Positions 1 to 10,069 of a stretch of 38,780 nucleotides of DNA are shown here, in pieces. Location: the NCBI GenBank assembly GCA_009869945.1, contig WIXG01000560.1:1-38780 (forward strand), read 5' to 3'. Both the position numbers and the translations under genes were made by a program. The stretch is from Mesaphorura yosii. Taxonomy: Eukaryota; Arthropoda; Collembola; Poduromorpha; Tullbergiidae. The notes under the pieces are model-generated. The model did not search any database, had not been told where the DNA came from, and was given only the letters and a program-made list of their open reading frames with translations. Within the stretch, counting starts at the first letter, position 1. Each line of letters begins with the position of its first letter.

Positions 1-3000
1 GTACACTATCACTCACAAACTTCAGCACACGGGAAATTGCACCTTGTCAACTGCATTCCAGCTCGCACAGCAAATAATGTAATGCATCCGTGTCATGTAA
101 TCGTAAACTCTGCCTTCTGCGGATGGAGCAAATTAATGCAACAATTTAGACAATCATCGGCGTGTCCTGTCCATGAGTAAAACCATCCTGAAATAGCCAC
201 GCTACAGCCTTGCCTTGAATTTTGAGTGCAGATTAATGATCCCAGCTAACATGTTATTACAGGAATGGAGTATAAAATTGGAAGGAGGACATTGATTCTC
301 GATATTTTGGCTCATGTTTTATTTTGTACGTGCTACACTGCTGCATCGTCTAGGAGAAGCTGGGCATAGGAAGGATTTGCATAGGACACAGAGACGACGT
401 GAATATGCCAAAGTGTCAGAGCCCCTTTCTGAATGAAGACGAAAAGATGAAAACTTGCGACAGACGAGGTGTTGAGGAGTTGGTCGAGTGAAAGTGAGAG
501 GAGAAAGTCGAGTCAACAGCAAACAGCACAGCTGCCGAGTTTTTCCCGACGGAAGACGCTCTCCATCCTGTGACTCTCGTGACCTTGACTTCTCAGCCTA
601 AGAATGCGAAGTTTGGTTCTCCTGCCCTCATGAATGATCCATGCGATATGGTTTAAGATTTCTAATAAAACACTGTCTTTGTGTCTACGCAGTTTTGTTT
701 GCGAGTCTCGTTTGTTATTCTGGTTGCAAACTCACGATTGAACAACGCCGCATTAGCTCGCTTATTACGAATTCAATGCTTTCTTTTGACTCTTTTGTTT
801 GCTAATCCATTTGCGAAAGAGAGCAAACAAACGTCGTGTATCAAATTCTCATCATTCTCATCATCAGACATTTGTTGCTTGATGAATGCGCAATAATTCT
901 AATGACATTATCTCGGCTCATTTTACATGAGTCTATTAATCCGTAATTGAATACCAGAAAGTAACTCCGCATGCAAAATTCAAGATTTGTTGAGTCGATT
1001 TAATTGAGCTGCTCCACTTTCTGGCTTAATTTCCTCCGTCAAACGCCCATCCAGAGACGAGAACACTGCAAAGTGCAATATGGAAATTGGAAGAATTTGG
1101 CATTTCAGCGTTTGCTTGGAATTGGAATGCTGTGCTAATGCGACAGTAAAATATTCCGACCGCGAGACAACCTCTTTGCTTATCGCACTGCTCTGAATTG
1201 GCCCACTCGTTTATGAACTCGTCACTCAATGCGGACGGAGTCACTTCAACCGAGATAACAATGCGACAATTCTTTTTATGAGGCCATAAAGCACCAATGG
1301 CAATTGATTTATGGTGCGGGACACGAATGGCAGGCACTTCATTCATTACTACATCGATCTCGTCGAGTGAAGTGGATGGTTTACTCGGTTTATTGCTCGT
1401 GCTTGCGTGGCGATGAAATACGTAACGCTTCGCCGTAAATTGATACGTGGCCTGTGCGTTCGAATTTGATCGTGCGATGAAACAAATTGCAGTAAATGCC
1501 AAAGTACACATTCCGGCATGCCTGCTCCTCTGGTGTCATGTCTTTCCTGCTACTCTCTGCCTCACAAAAGCAAAAGCGGGTGTCAGGTCTCCTCACAAAA
1601 GGAGCGCCAGACGCCCTATAATGGAATATCCTCTCATTACACACATCATCGCATCACCTTCCCGAAACGAAGATTCACGGCATGGCGATGGTGAGAGTGT
1701 CGGAGGTTTAAGCAAATAGCAAATGATTGAGTGGATTGAAGTGTTGTCGAATGCGGATTCGGTTCGGCATGTGCGCTTTTGTTTCACTTTATTATTTGAT
1801 ATCACTGCAGTGAAATGACGCATACAATGCGGTAGAATATTTTTATTAACTCGACTCGCTGTGCCATTTTTGCCGATTTTGCCTGTGCTGCTCTGCAGTT
1901 TACGAGTTTGCAGGTTGGCAGAATGAGAGAATGAATGTGGGTTAGCTCGAATAATGAGAGATATTGACATTTCTCAATACCTGCGGCCTGCAGCCAATTC
2001 CGAGCCGCCGTGCCTTGCGGTCGTGTGCGCTAATGAGTCTCCCGCATGCACCCGACCAACTGACTCGGGATGACTCCTCGCATAAATCGCTTTGTATGCT
2101 AATTTAATGATTGAGTCGTCGGCGGAAATAATTAGCGTCTTGCGCGTAGCACTTTGCATTCGCCTGTAGTAAAATTCTTAATGAACTTAAGAGAGTCGTT
2201 GCACGACAGCCAAGTTAGCAATTCAAGGCTATCCATCCGTCAGGTGCTAACTGTTATTCCTGTTATTCAGAAATGATAAATTCACCTTCTTCTTCATTGG
2301 AGCAAAAATGAAACATATTTACAGCCGCACTGAAGAAGTTTTAATGGACCGGGCACCGAGTGTTGACGAACGGAAGGATGAAAGCGGCCGAGTTCAAAGA
2401 AACCTTTTAAAACTGCAACTTTGAGCAAAGAAAAACAAATATTTAGATTCACTTCGAGAAGGGGAGAAGAAATAAGCGTGTCCCATGCAAAACGCAAAGC
2501 TTTGTCAGTCGGTCATAAATAAATATTTGTCAACTCGCGTCTTTTGTGATTCTTCTCGTTTGCCCAGCCATTTGCCTCCCTTTGCTGCTGCGGCAGAAGG
2601 AACCTGTTGCTCTAGTTTTGACGACCAAAGCTAGGCGCGGCCGACTGTGACAGCCGAGCCCTGCTCTGTTCCATATTTCATGTCTGTCTGAGCATGATAA
2701 ATGGTAACCCGAAACTATGCGCACGATTAAGTCGCAATTTTCCGATTGATCTTTCTAATCTCGTACAAAGCTGTCAGGTACGATTTGGAGAAAATAAATG
2801 CGTCGTTTCAATTTGTAGCAGTAATCTAATTAACTTTACTCGGATGGAGGCTCCGTGCGGAGAAAGCACGCTCAAAGTCAAGCCACATTTATTTTATTTT
2901 GTCCTGTCACCGCAAATCCTTTCTTTATTTCGCACAGCTTGATTCAAAACCCACGAAAGTTTGCCGTCACAAATGCCAGGCGTCTTGCGCTGTCATGCTG

Positions 3001-5169
3001 AGCCGCATTACTTTACAGCGACTAATCTAATCACATGAATCAAAATCTTTCCGCCTGACATCTGCAACCTGCTTCGTTCGGCAGCGAGCTGACCTTGAGT
3101 CGTATTCTATTCGCACATTATTCGCGTATCGCGTTATTGTCAACCGACCCTGCCTGTACTGCTTTTACTTGTTTTGCTTTCACACTCCTCGCGTTTATTT
3201 TTCCGAATTTTTCATTCATTCATGGTGTCAGCATGCAGTTAATCTACGACCGCACGCCGCATGGCACAACTTTCCAGCCCATTGACTCGATCGAGTAGAA
3301 TTTCGCCAATCGTTTTTCCTGCGGAGAAAGTTGTTTACGCCAAGTACGCAAGTAAGCATGGGTTCATATAGGCTCCGGTTACGATCGTCATTGCAAGCTT
3401 AGCATCAAGGCTTAGCTCAGTGCAGATACTTAGCATATTCGAGACAAGTCAGAGAGGATCGGTTCCTGCGTTTCGCGTACTTATTAAAGAGAAGAGACAG
3501 AAGAAAGTGAGACGCTCGAGCAGGATGCGAGCAGAGGTCGATGGGAAGTGCGATGAAGACATGGCGGAATTTTCTCAGGACTGTGAGAGCAGCAGACTGC
3601 CAGGAAAGGAAGGTAGGAAGGCGACACGACAGGGGCGAATATCATTACTCCGCATTATGGACAGCCACTTGTTCCCACTTCCACGTCCTCGCCTTGCCTG
3701 CACTGCGACACTGCCTGCCAGAAAGTTCAAAGCCGCACTGTCTGACACTGAGCCCGAACCCGTGAGCGCTAGCAGCCGTTGTTTTGCAGGCTGCTGAATT
3801 GGAGGAACACGAAACAAAGCTCAATTTGGTCATGGCCACCTTCTCACAACTGCCCTGGTCATTCCTAATCCAAACTTATACTCTCGTTCTTTGAATTTCT
3901 TTCCTAATCCTTTCTTCGCTCTGGACTAATCCACTTTATGAGTTTGTTCTTGTACGGTTGCATGCCAATGCCGCGGCCATGCTTTGGTTTACCTCGCTAA
4001 AGTTTCCCAGTCAATGTGCACGTAATAGATTTGACCGTGGCCTATCTTTAGCAGCAGCAGCGTGGAACACGCTCCGATCCGACCGTGCGAATACTTTCAT
4101 TTCTTCGGTTCCTACACGATTATTATTTACGAGTCGCTCTTCCCTCCTCATTCACCTTGATTTCACTCTGCGGCAGTGGCCATGGACTCAGCGCCAATAT
4201 TTTTCTGTCAGCCGAGTAATTGGTCTATTCATAAAAAAGTCAGGAACCAAAGTGAAAGCATCACGTGAAATTGAAATTTATTATTAGCATTTGGAATGAC
4301 GATGCCGTTTCTGTGGGAAAAATCGTGCCAAGACGGAGAGCTGAAGTGAAAATGTGGTGGTTGCTGCTTAGCATGCAAAACACGAACCAGGACAATGCAA
4401 TGATTGTCAGGAGGGGATGTAATGAATACTAAAATAGTAACAATGGGACGAGCGTGCGTTCCAGAAATCTCAGATCCACAGCCTCACGAAAGCAGTCGAG
4501 ATTGTGCATATCAAGCTTCATTGAATTTCCTGCAGCAATTTCCTGATTAGTGTCATCAAAGAGTAAACCCAATAAATTGCCATCCTATGATCCTTGCACC
4601 ATGATCAAATTAACAACAGCCAATTTTCTGCGGCTGCGGCTGTGTCAATTCATTTCCAACTTTTATTAATGACTGTCGGCAACAATACAAGACAAAATCT
4701 CAGGTCGTGCCACCAAATACGTGCTACCACGCATCGTCAACTGAATTGATGACATGACTAACTAGAATTAGTTTGACTGCATTTTTACAAAGGGATAGAT
4801 AACTTTTATGATAAAGAATCAGGAAGCGTATCTCAAATCTTCAACCTGGCGTTAAGAAAAACACCGACCGCGCGTATCCAAATAGCTGATGGGGGGTCCA
4901 TCTGTAGCCAAATTTCAGTAGAGACTTGGTGTAAACCCAAAAAGTCAAGAGCTTCGTTGCGCGAAACGGCTGAGCAACCACTTGCGATTTGAAGTCAGGC
5001 AAATCGTCAAGTCAGTCAAGTAATTTCTGGTTGTTTTCTGTTAGATTTTAGGAGGTGGCACTTGATAGGTCGAGCTGAGTTTGCAATTAAGTAATTGCCA
5101 ATCCATTTAAGTGCATTGTCCAAGTTGTGCCTTCGACCAAACTCCTGGAACCGGCAAACTAATAGAAGG
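1..5169. other. Non-coding stretch left of XRCC4, no gene recognised
   Basis: I read open frames on both strands and found no exon that matches a known family or joins to a neighbour by splice sites. The longest frames (minus 1026-1511, plus 3420-3797) have no domain-like composition. The stretch is moderately AT-rich with scattered homeodomain-type words (TAATTA, CATAAA, TTTATG), as in the receptor introns at the other end. It could be intergenic DNA or an intron of a gene beyond the left edge. The last few hundred bases must hold the XRCC4 promoter and 5' UTR, but I see no clear TATA or initiator there. Confidence 0.5.
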
Positions 5170-6361
5170 ATGGCGCATCAGGGAAGGGAATCCAGTTCGA
5201 TTACCGTCGATCCGGAATACTTGACATCGCACCAAAATGTGCTCACAATTGTAACTCTGCCATCCGGGGAGGACCAGTCACCCAAATTGTCTGATAACAG
5301 CCTTCGTTGCTACCAATCGGTATGTTTAGAGAGACGATTAGAAATTTTGTGCATTCATAAACACTTTGATTTTTAAACATCATGATTAATAGAGTATGTG
5401 TGTTTTCCTTGAAGATAGCTGAGACTGCGGGGAAGGATTTCATTCAAGGCTGGAAACTAAACAGGGACAAGAAAGGCTTCAGAGCCGAAGTTTGTGAAAA
5501 GTCCGGGAGTCAGACTGAGGCGGAACTCATCATGCTGAATTCTAAAGGACAACCTTCGTCCAAATGTGCGTTGAAGAAGGTAATTTTCGTGCATTCGTAA
5601 AAGTCCATTAGTGGGAGCTGTCCACTGACACTAATGAATTGCAGGTTCCAGCTGAAGAAGCTCTTTCCGTTTTCTTAAAAGAAAGAATTCAGGATAGGAA
5701 GACTATTCAAGAACTGCAATCGGCGCTGAAAAAGTTGACTCTTGAGAAGAACTTGATGGAGGATTCCATGTACAGAGCTTTTGCAAGATGCCTAAATTCG
5801 AAAAAAGAGAAAATAAGGGAGCTCCAGGAACAGCTAGATCGCACCGGTGGCAAAATTCCTGTCGTGGGACTCACTGCTAAAAGTGGGAAAGCCAAGTTTC
5901 CAACACGAAGATCCAAGCGAACAAGAGGATTCAAGAATTTGGATTCAAATTCTGAATCAGAAGAATCTGAAGAAAGCCCAAAACTAATAATCACGAATTC
6001 CTCAACAGCTGTGAAAGATCTAACGGACTTGTACAACGAGGAGACCGAAACTGACAGCGAAGATGAGGTTCCAGGTCCATCCAAAGCAACCAAGTCTCCA
6101 AATAAAGGAGTCATAGTTTCATCTTCTGATTCTTCTGGCTCGGAGACTGATTTCGATGGAGACGTCGCGATGCTGCCAAACACGAATACGATCAAATTCA
6201 AAACTGAGACCTCGCACGACCAAAAGCAAGCAACAAGTAATATTCAAGCTAACGAGAAGAATAATAATTTAGAAGGTCCGAGCCCCCCAAAGCAAGTCAA
6301 GGCGGACGACTCCGATCCCTTGTCCAAGTACGATAAGGATTTGCTCTTGGAAGATTTGTAG
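5170..6361 (+). CDS. XRCC4: XRCC4-like non-homologous end-joining factor (3 exons)
   Basis: Scaffold protein that binds and stabilises DNA ligase IV in the nucleus during non-homologous end joining. Exons are 5170-5319, 5415-5579 and 5645-6361, all joined in phase 0, giving 343 aa (human about 336). Residues 1-105 correspond to the beta head domain, which is divergent. A coiled coil starts at about residue 106 (VPAEEAL). The strongest evidence is residues 141-170, where NLMEDSMYRAF and LNSKKEKIREL match the human ligase IV-binding helix around its YKRF and LNEKKTKIRSL residues. A basic cluster TRRSKRTR (192-199) is a likely nuclear localisation signal. An acidic, Ser-rich disordered tail follows, ending KDLLLEDL like the human EDLFDEI tail. 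ATG 5170 is the first in-frame Met upstream of the head. PAXX shares the fold but lacks the ligase-binding helix, so XRCC4 is preferred. Confidence 0.8.
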
Positions 6362-6451
6362 CTTCTTGTTCATCAGTTCTTGCTGGATAATCCTAACGCG
6401 AATTCGCACTTTTATAACTTATGAGTAGCTCAGCACCACCACACCAGACAA

Positions 6452-6457
6452 AATAAA
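6452..6457 (+). terminator. Polyadenylation signal of XRCC4
   Basis: A canonical AATAAA lies about 90 bases after the XRCC4 stop codon and is followed by T-rich sequence. No other hexamer is closer to the stop. Confidence 0.55.
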
Positions 6458-6479
6458 ATAATCGATATATTTGCCAATC

Positions 6480-7332
6480 GGATGGGTTTGTAATGCTTGT
6501 CTTGAATCTTGATAAATTGCAGCATGTCATTACGAGATCTTTAATCTTATTTAATTTAACTTTGTGAGGTTTCTTTTTGTCTTCTTCTAAACCTTAATTG
6601 AGACGAAGGTCTCGAATCGAAGGTGCATTATCATCCCATCAGCAAACACGTTACAAATACGTCATGATTCTGTGAAGTAAGTAAATGACATGTCGACTCA
6701 GCGTCGTCGGCGCTTCGAAGGTTCGAACTAAGCCAGTAATGGCGAAAGTAAATATTTCTTGCTGATATAAGTGTACCTGTCGCTTGTGCACTGAACACAC
6801 GTCTCATTTCACACAAAGTCGTCTTGGTTGAACGTCACTGCTTGCATCGAGTACACGAGCACATTCCGTGTGCATAAAATCATTGCACTCTTTCAAGAAC
6901 GACCCAATTTTAATTTATATCAAGAAACTGCGATTAGTTGGAGAAAGGGAACGAGGACGGAGCTAATCACTACAGTTCTGGAGTCTAAACTCAGCTACTA
7001 ATAAGTTAAGAATGTATTAAGTGTGATTTCTGCGTGACTTGAATATCACGATCTCTTTATCATTGATTTCGTGATCTGGAAAGAAGGACAAACAAAATTA
7101 AACCACCAAAGAGCTTCCTCACTGAAAGGTAAATTACTGGTAAACTGGATTGTTGGATTCGTCAGTACAATAAACAATTTGTTAAATTGGCTAAGTTCTG
7201 TAGATCAGCGGATTTACTCATTTACTTAAACAGCTGACCATTGCCCTCACATACGAATACGCCTTAAGTTGGGTCATAATGTGATTGATTAGTTTCTTTT
7301 GACTTTGCTGTGGAGCAGAGAATTTATTGAAG
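6480..7332. other. Intergenic region between XRCC4 and FAF2
   Basis: About 850 bases without a supported exon. It must hold the 3' flank of XRCC4 and the promoter and 5' UTR of FAF2. I see no TATA box at a convincing distance, which would fit a TATA-less housekeeping promoter. The minus-strand frame at 6631-6816 has no recognisable content. Confidence 0.5.
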
Positions 7333-9290
7333 ATGGGATCCAGAAATGAAAATTCCAATGACCTCAATCAAGTGAGGGAAGCACGAGAAGAGGACGACCG
7401 AGACGACAACATCAATCATCAGATCCAAGACCAAGATGGAGACAGCGATATGGACGAGTATCTGGAAGTAGTCCTAGAATTCCAGGTACTGTCGTACTGT
7501 GCCCATACTCTTTCGCTTCGTGGTCATCCATTAACCACTTACTTTGCTTTTTCATACTTTATTTAGGCCGTAACTGGGATGGAGGACATGGACGAGTCGA
7601 GGCGTATCCTCAGAGAGCACGATTGGGACTTACTCCGAGCAATATCAGCTCACATGGGATTCGAGAACGTCCCTCAACAACCCCAGTACCATGAATTAAG
7701 TTCCAACATTGGTCCCTCACTTCGTGCGCATTCCTCATCTCAAAGTGCATCGTCGTCATCATCGTCATCCTCTGGTGCTAGCTATTCCTTGGTGCGAGAC
7801 GAGGCCAGGCATCATACCCGCAACAACAATGGTGGGGGCGGAATCCTCAGGTGGATCTGGCGGCTTGTCTCCGTTCCGTTTGATTTCTTCTTCCACTACT
7901 TTTGGGAATTCCTTGGATATGGTCTCAGGTTCCTTCGGCAAGATCCAAGACTTGGTAGGCTACTAAAGTCAAACTCACTCGAACCCTAAACAACAAATTC
8001 AGATTATTTTTCCTTTGTAGCAAATACCGATCCGGTACAAGATGTCGTTTCATTCATTACTGCATACGAAGCCAAATATGGAAGAGAACACCCAACATTC
8101 TATCAGGTAAGTTTTAACTTGAACGAGCGTCAATAATTGGAATTGCCTACTTCAACCGGTGACTTTAATGGTTGCAGGGATCTTATAGTCAAGCATTGAA
8201 TGACGCGAAAAGAGAATTGAAATTCATGCTGGTGTACCTTCACAGCGAAGAGCACATGGACACGCCCGCCTTTTGCAGGAACGTCATGCCACATCAGGGT
8301 TTTTGTGATATAATTCGCGAAAACATGCTCTTCTGGGCCTGCTCCGTCTCCCTTCCTGAAGGCTTTAAGGCATCCCAAGCTTTGAGGGAAAATACGTATC
8401 CCTTTTTAGCACTGATTGTACTTAAGAATAATCGAATGACCATAGTTTCAAGGTAAGATTGCAGCAATACAAGTGCATAAACAAAGTGGACATCGAGTGT
8501 GAATGTTGCCACAATGGATAATTTTGCTTCTTCGCAGAATTGAAGGGGAATTGAATCCGGAGACTCTGCTAACTCGGATCCACCAAGCTGTTGCTGATAA
8601 CGAGGCATTCTTAATTGCTGAGAGACAGGAGAGACTGGAGAGGAGCATGACCCAAAGTTTACGACAGCAACAAGATGCAGCGTATCTCGAGTCACTGCAG
8701 ATTGACAAGGAGAAGGAGCGAAAGAAGCGCGAGGAGAAGGAAAGGTTGCGACAAGAAGAGCTGGAGAAAAAGAGGAAGGAGCAGGAGGAAATCGACCGTC
8801 GTGAGGTAGCGAACTTAATGTTCTCTACAGGTTCGATTAAATTAAGCACTGCAAATTGATGATGTTTATGCCTTTTCGTGCAGATGTTGAAGCGAAAGAA
8901 GGTTGAAGTGGGCGAAAATTTGAAACCCGAGCCTAGTCCTGATGAGCCTGGTGTAGTTCGAGTGGTGATTAAACTTCCGACTGGCGCTCGTCTGGAACGG
9001 CGGTTCTTGAACTCAGACTCACTGCTTGTAAGCAGCATAAAAGCATGGGGATACTCCTTGACCAAATGTTTGCCAACTAATCAACTCTTTGAACTCATGT
9101 TTAATTTCAGCATCTGTACAACTTTGTCTTCAGCCGTCCCGATGCGCCAGACTTCTTTCAGATCGCCACAAATTTTCCAAAGAGGACATTAAATTGCCAG
9201 CCGACGGATGAGCAGCCGAACCCACCAACATTCGCAGAGTCGGGCCTCGGAAAGAGTGAAATGCTGTTTGTGTACGATCTTGAGTCTTAA
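7333..9290 (+). CDS. FAF2: FAF2 / UBXD8 (UBA-UAS-UBX protein, 7 exons)
   Basis: ER and lipid-droplet membrane adaptor that recruits the p97/VCP ATPase to ubiquitinated clients in ER-associated degradation. Exons are 7333-7485, 7567-7954, 8021-8106, 8178-8452, 8538-8805, 8884-9027 and 9111-9290; every junction keeps frame, giving 497 aa (human about 445). Residues 1-40 are a very acidic extension. A UBA-like domain covers about 41-85 (FQAVTGMEDMDESRRIL). A Ser-rich linker follows, then a hydrophobic hairpin at 144-174 (RLVSVPFDFFF) that is the expected membrane insertion. The UAS thioredoxin-like domain covers about 182-335 (YSQALNDAKREL, FWACS, QALRENTYPFLA). A charged coiled coil occupies about 330-390 and the UBX domain 412-497, with the p97 loop reading FPKR. 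The hairpin separates FAF2 from FAF1. ATG 7333 was chosen because the frame upstream has only a TTG. Confidence 0.95.
7744..7776 (+). repeat. Ser-codon microsatellite in FAF2 exon 2
   Basis: Tandem TCG/TCA/TCC triplets encode a run of eight serines in the linker between the UBA domain and the membrane hairpin. The run is interrupted at the DNA level by synonymous changes, so length instability is probably low. Confidence 0.8.
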
Positions 9291-9477
9291 TCTTTATTTT
9301 AATGGTATTTAGCCTGCGCAAAATTACGCCATCAAACTTTAAAATTCGAACGCTGCACAAAATTTATTCAATTAATTGTGGACAGAACTTATAATACTAT
9401 TAGTCATAAGTTTCAAGTCGACGCCAAGTACCAAATTACAAACACGAGCAATTACCTTGTACTTCTCAGGTGTTTTG

Positions 9478-9483
9478 AATAAA
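9478..9483 (+). terminator. Probable polyadenylation signal of FAF2
   Basis: First good AATAAA after the FAF2 stop codon, about 190 bases downstream. Assignment rests on position and hexamer only. Confidence 0.4.
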
Positions 9484-9489
9484 ATGCGT

Positions 9490-10065
9490 CACATCGAAGT
9501 GTGGCCTGCAAATTCTGTCGATTGCGTCATAAATTCCATAATCTTGCTTCAATCGGTCGTGTCGTGATCCAGCAACTGATTGCCAAGTGGCATCACGAGT
9601 TTTTCCACCAATTCGCAGTTTGCTTTCACTTCTTTAGAGAAAGCAATAAGATGCATTTGTTGCGATGTGTATATGGACGGCTTGCCATGACTATAAACAG
9701 CGCCACAGCAGTCTCATTTGGCTCATCGAACATTACATAACGCAAGCAAGTGCGAGGAGGCAAGGTGTAAAGTCCCGAGATCTTTTCCTTCTAAATTATG
9801 ATGGGCCAAGTTGCCGATCCTGTCTTAGTTAATTGCGAAATTAATTAAGGTGGACTCTCCACTCTCGTGATTTTAGATTTTGAAACTCACGTGTAGTTTA
9901 GCTTCTCGTACTGTGCTGGACACCGTACACCAACTGTAACAAATTATTGTACTTAATTGATCAAGTCATCACTTACTGGGTACGTTTGGTCGCTAACTTC
10001 GCTAAGCCCTAATTGCGCCCTAATTAATTGATCTTATGTCTCTTCTACCTTTTGTGTCTATGCAG
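9490..10065 (+). other. FAF2-DLST intergenic region with candidate DLST 5' UTR exon
   Basis: The DLST start codon lies only four bases after a strong acceptor (pyrimidine tract then TGCAG at 10061-10065), so a non-coding first exon upstream is likely. The best donor is at 9980 (CTGG then GTACGT), which would make an intron of 86 bases. The only upstream ATG pair (about 9798) opens a frame that stops after 16 codons and does not reach this donor in frame. The transcription start cannot be placed from sequence alone. Confidence 0.4.
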
Positions 10066-10069
10066 AACA

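Noticed and set aside
1026..1511. Minus-strand frame of 161 codons
   Set aside because: No recognisable domain, no partner exon or splice context, and overlapping open frames on the other strand suggest low stop density rather than coding.
3420..3797. Plus-strand frame of 125 codons
   Set aside because: Mixed basic and Ser-rich residues without any family pattern; three other frames overlap the same bases.
5707..6201. Minus-strand frame of 164 codons
   Set aside because: Exact antisense shadow of XRCC4 exon 3, created by its Glu/Ser-rich codons.
6715..6745. GGTTCGAACT resembling a tRNA T-loop box
   Set aside because: No matching A box or acceptor stem at the right distances; other GTTCGA words in the window fail in the same way.
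8448..9065. Minus-strand frame of 205 codons
   Set aside because: Antisense shadow of FAF2 exons 5 and 6, and it crosses the intron between them.
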